Shown one piece after another: positions 4,198 to 5,939 of a DNA stretch of 5,939 nucleotides. Source of the stretch: Desulfurococcales archaeon (GTDB lineage: Archaea; Thermoproteota; Thermoprotei_A; Sulfolobales; Desulfurococcaceae); contig JALVHX010000037.1 of assembly GCA_027028805.1 (NCBI GenBank), positions 1 to 5,939 on the forward strand, read 5' to 3'. The notes beneath the pieces were generated by a model. That model searched no databases. It was not told the DNA's origin and saw only the letters and a list, made by a program, of their open reading frames with translations. Position numbers and translations under genes: made by a program. How positions within the stretch are numbered: the first letter of the stretch is position 1; each line of letters opens with the position of its first letter.

Positions 4198-5134
4198 GAG
4201 GAACCCCCGGGTATACGGTGACCCCAGGAGGCTACGCGTGATAAGAGTTTTTGATCCATGGGGGAGCCCCCTCTGCACATGCCCCCCGAAATACAGCCTA
4301 CAGCCCTACACGGGGTGTAGCCACTTCTGCCTCTACTGCTACGCAACCGCCTATATAGGGAGGAGGCCAAGTACGCCGAAAAGGAATTTCCTGAGAAACC
4401 TCGAGCACGACCTAGGCTTCATAAACAAGAACCTAGTCGTAGAGCTTAGCACGAGCAGTGACCCCTATCCGCCGCTCGAGAAATGGGTGATGCTTACAAG
4501 GAAGACGCTGGAGACCCTGAGGAGGCACGGCGTCAGAGTATTGATAACCACCAAGTCGAGCCTCGTCGCCAGAGACGCTGATCTGCTGGCTAGCATGGGG
4601 GCCGGCGTCATGGTAACGATAACCAGTCTAAGCGACGAGCTAGCGGCAAGGCTAGAGCCCGGGGCCCCGTCTCCGGGCGAGAGAATAGAGGCTTTGAGGA
4701 GGCTGGCGGAGAAGGGGGTCAGGGTCGGGGTACGGATAGATCCCATTATACCCGGCGTCAACAGTGATCCCCGGGAGCTCAGGAGGCTTGTGAGAGCTGT
4801 GGCGGAGGCGGGGGCCTCACATATAGTCACCTCCACCTACAAGGCCAGGCCCGACAACCTGAAGAGAATGATCACGGGGTTCCCGGAGAAGAAGAGCCTC
4901 CTCCTATCCCTGTACAGGGACAGGGGCGTCAGGATCCATGGATACTATTACCTAGACGCCGCTACCCGTAGAAGGCTCCTAGAACCCGTTGTCGAGGAGG
5001 CCGCCAGGCTCGGGCTAACCTATGCCGTCTGCCGGGAAGGGTTCCTGGACAAGAAGTTCTTCAACGCCCCGAGCTGTGACGGCTCCCACCTCGTCTCCGC
5101 AGAGCCGCCTCGGCGGCCAGGGCCGATGCTATGA
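4184..5134 (+). CDS. SplB-like radical SAM protein (COG1533 type)
   Basis: This 316-residue protein carries the radical SAM cluster motif CX3CX2C as Cys45, Cys49, Cys52 in GCSHFCLYCYA, which binds a [4Fe-4S] cluster used to cleave S-adenosylmethionine. The rest fits a partial TIM barrel: STSSDPYPPLEK (89-100), ITTKSSL (121-127), MVTITSL (143-149) and VRIDPIIPG (183-191). These are features of the family that includes spore photoproduct lyase, but most archaeal members have no known substrate. Four further cysteines, Cys31 and Cys33 (PLCTCPP) and Cys283 and Cys298 (VCREG, SCDGSH), may hold a second cluster or metal. The ATG (or GTG 4181) lies inside the flavodiiron gene, a 14-17 base overlap implying coupled translation. 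An alternative start is GTG 4238, six bases after AGGAGG; it would remove 18 residues but keep every cysteine. Confidence 0.88.
   Translation: MRPRRRNPRVYGDPRRLRVIRVFDPWGSPLCTCPPKYSLQPYTGCSHFCLYCYATAYIGRRPSTPKRNFLRNLEHDLGFINKNLVVELSTSSDPYPPLEKWVMLTRKTLETLRRHGVRVLITTKSSLVARDADLLASMGAGVMVTITSLSDELAARLEPGAPSPGERIEALRRLAEKGVRVGVRIDPIIPGVNSDPRELRRLVRAVAEAGASHIVTSTYKARPDNLKRMITGFPEKKSLLLSLYRDRGVRIHGYYYLDAATRRRLLEPVVEEAARLGLTYAVCREGFLDKKFFNAPSCDGSHLVSAEPPRRPGPML
4226..4231 (+). promoter_or_regulatory. Possible ribosome-binding site for a later radical SAM start
   Basis: AGGAGG lies six bases before the in-frame GTG at 4238, which would begin the protein at VIRVFDPWG, just ahead of the conserved core. 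AGG-AGG is also a common arginine codon pair in this genome, so the match may be chance. Confidence 0.3.
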
Positions 5135-5795
5135 AGGACAACAAGTATGCCGCTGGGAGATACACAGCTTTCTCCGCCAAAGCCTCCGCGAGGAGATCCT
5201 GTCTCACGGCCTCGTTGTATGCCACGATGTATGAGAGGATCGCGTAAATAGAGGAGGCCGCCGCGGCCGCGGCCCTAGACCTCCTATATATCTCGTAGGC
5301 TATAACCATGTTCACGAGAAAAGCCGTCGCCGCCGCATAGGATGAGACGCTGGTGGTATAGACCGCGACATGCACCACGTCGCCGGGCACGCCGTGGTAA
5401 TAGTGATCAGATACCGGGTGGCTCCGGCTCAGCATCTCGCTACACACATAGTTGTATCTGTAGATATACCCGGTGCCGTTGCACATGTATACCCCGTATC
5501 GGGGGACAAGGCTACACTTGATGTCGCCGTCCCTTATAGGCGGCGACGAGAAATAGGAGGATCCGTTGAAGAAGGATCTATTATAGCAGGTGCCTGAGAC
5601 GAAAACAGCCTCCGCGCCCGGGAACTCGTAGAGGCTTATGCGGCGTGGCTTAACGGTTGTAACCGTGGCGTAGGTGACCGATAACCCGTTCCCCGCTATG
5701 ACACCGAGCACGTAGGCGGCGGCAAGCCCCGCCGCGGCAAGGAAGACTATGTAGACAGCTCTAGAGTGCCTATTAACAAACCCTGCCAGCCCCAT
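5061..5795 (-). CDS. Unrecognised four-helix membrane protein with cysteine-rich outer domain
   Basis: I do not recognise this 244-residue protein. Hydrophobic segments at about 14-36, 150-169, 175-194 and 209-231 give four helices. Basic residues at 9-13, 171-174 and 233-239 place both termini and the 171-174 turn inside. The region 37-149 would then face outward; it holds Cys70, Cys94, Cys105 and Cys118, enough for two disulfides, and sequons at Asn72, Asn77 and Asn106, and is rich in Tyr and Ser. It has no visible enzyme motif. The start is ATG 5795, with a weak GGCGGT site five bases upstream and a TATA-like box near 5863-5872. The last 24 codons overlap the radical SAM gene tail-to-tail. 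Receptor, sensor or envelope anchor are all possible; topology consistency argues that it is a real gene. Confidence 0.7.
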   Translation of the reverse strand: MGLAGFVNRHSRAVYIVFLAAAGLAAAYVLGVIAGNGLSVTYATVTTVKPRRISLYEFPGAEAVFVSGTCYNRSFFNGSSYFSSPPIRDGDIKCSLVPRYGVYMCNGTGYIYRYNYVCSEMLSRSHPVSDHYYHGVPGDVVHVAVYTTSVSSYAAATAFLVNMVIAYEIYRRSRAAAAAASSIYAILSYIVAYNEAVRQDLLAEALAEKAVYLPAAYLLSFIASALAAEAALRRRGGSRHSSGR

Positions 5796-5863
5796 GGCTT
5801 ACCGCCAACCCCTCTGCGCCCCGGGAGAACGGGCGTTGAACCGGGGACCCGGAGAGGCCTGCT

Positions 5864-5880
5864 ATACATAACCTATGTAT
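5864..5880. promoter_or_regulatory. Palindrome in putative divergent promoter
   Basis: ATACATA-ACC-TATGTAT is a perfect 7-bp inverted repeat with a three-base spacer. Read on the minus strand it contains a TATA-like TTATGTATA that could drive the membrane protein gene with a leader of about 45 bases. Read on the plus strand it sits 15-30 bases before ATG codons at 5884 and 5896. It could be a bidirectional TATA element, an operator, or both. Confidence 0.45.
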
Positions 5881-5883
5881 TCC

Positions 5884-5939
5884 ATGGATTTATTCATGGG
5901 GGAGCAAAAACATCTGCTGGATTGGATCCGGGGACGGGC
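5884..5939 (+). CDS. Possible start of a further gene, 3' partial
   Basis: From ATG 5884 the frame stays open to the window edge, encoding MDLFMGEQKHLLDWIRGR; ATG 5896 in the same frame (MGEQKHLL) is an alternative. The AT-rich palindrome at 5864-5880 lies about 25-30 bases before ATG 5896, the spacing of a leaderless archaeal transcript. Eighteen residues are too few to identify a family, and the open frame could be chance. Confidence 0.3.
   Translation, partial: MDLFMGEQKHLLDWIRGR

Noticed and set aside
4248..4252. T5 run just after the flavodiiron stop as a terminator
   Set aside because: It lies inside the overlapping radical SAM gene and is followed by a long coding region on the same strand, so termination there would silence the second gene.
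3469..4278. Long minus-strand open frame opposite the flavodiiron gene (269 codons)
   Set aside because: It lies antisense to a gene with a complete ligand set, has no recognisable domain and is rich in Pro, Arg, Tyr and His as expected from reading a GC-rich gene backwards.
5022..5234. Small plus-strand frame of 70 codons across the radical SAM 3' end
   Set aside because: It is an alternative frame of the radical SAM gene with low-complexity composition and no start signal.
1..5939. CRISPR array, insertion sequence, tRNA or rRNA
   Set aside because: No regularly spaced repeats, no transposase-like frame with terminal repeats, and no cloverleaf or conserved rRNA segment was seen on either strand.

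Overview
The window looks like chromosomal DNA from a hyperthermophilic crenarchaeon, most likely Desulfurococcales/Pyrodictiaceae-like. The signs are heavy use of AGG/AGA for arginine and ATA for isoleucine, GTG (and perhaps TTG) starts beside ATG, archaeal TATA-type AT-rich boxes, GGTGA-type ribosome-binding sites, very short intergenic gaps, and a peroxiredoxin that closely resembles, from memory, the three-cysteine Aeropyrum pernix enzyme. No search was run, so the taxon is an inference. There are no tRNAs, rRNAs, insertion sequences or CRISPR repeats.

Layout from left to right: the C-terminal part of a flavin reductase-like FMN-binding protein (+, cut by the window edge); a CX5R protein phosphatase (-); an AhpD-like carboxymuconolactone decarboxylase family protein (+); an O6-alkylguanine-DNA alkyltransferase (-); a Prx6-type peroxiredoxin (+); a flavodiiron protein (+); a SplB-like radical SAM protein overlapping the flavodiiron gene (+); and an unrecognised four-helix membrane protein (-) whose 3' end overlaps the radical SAM gene by 74 bases. 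A further gene may begin at the right edge (+). Strand alternates at almost every gene. The region therefore holds three tail-to-tail junctions (13-base gap, 4-base overlap on a shared CTAG, 74-base overlap) and two head-to-head intergenic regions with promoter-like AT-rich DNA.

Most genes share a redox or damage-repair theme. The peroxiredoxin removes peroxides, the flavodiiron protein reduces O2 and/or NO, the AhpD-like protein carries a redox-active CxxC, and the flavin reductase-like protein could handle flavin electrons. The alkyltransferase repairs DNA, and the radical SAM protein belongs to the wider family of spore photoproduct lyase. An oxygen/peroxide defence island is a reasonable inference, but only the flavodiiron and radical SAM genes look co-transcribed.

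The points most worth a second look are a 12-bp stem-loop directly in front of the peroxiredoxin ribosome-binding site, four extra cysteines in the radical SAM protein, the flavodiiron/radical SAM overlap, the unrecognised membrane protein with a cysteine-rich, sequon-bearing outer domain, and a palindrome in the promoter region at the right edge.
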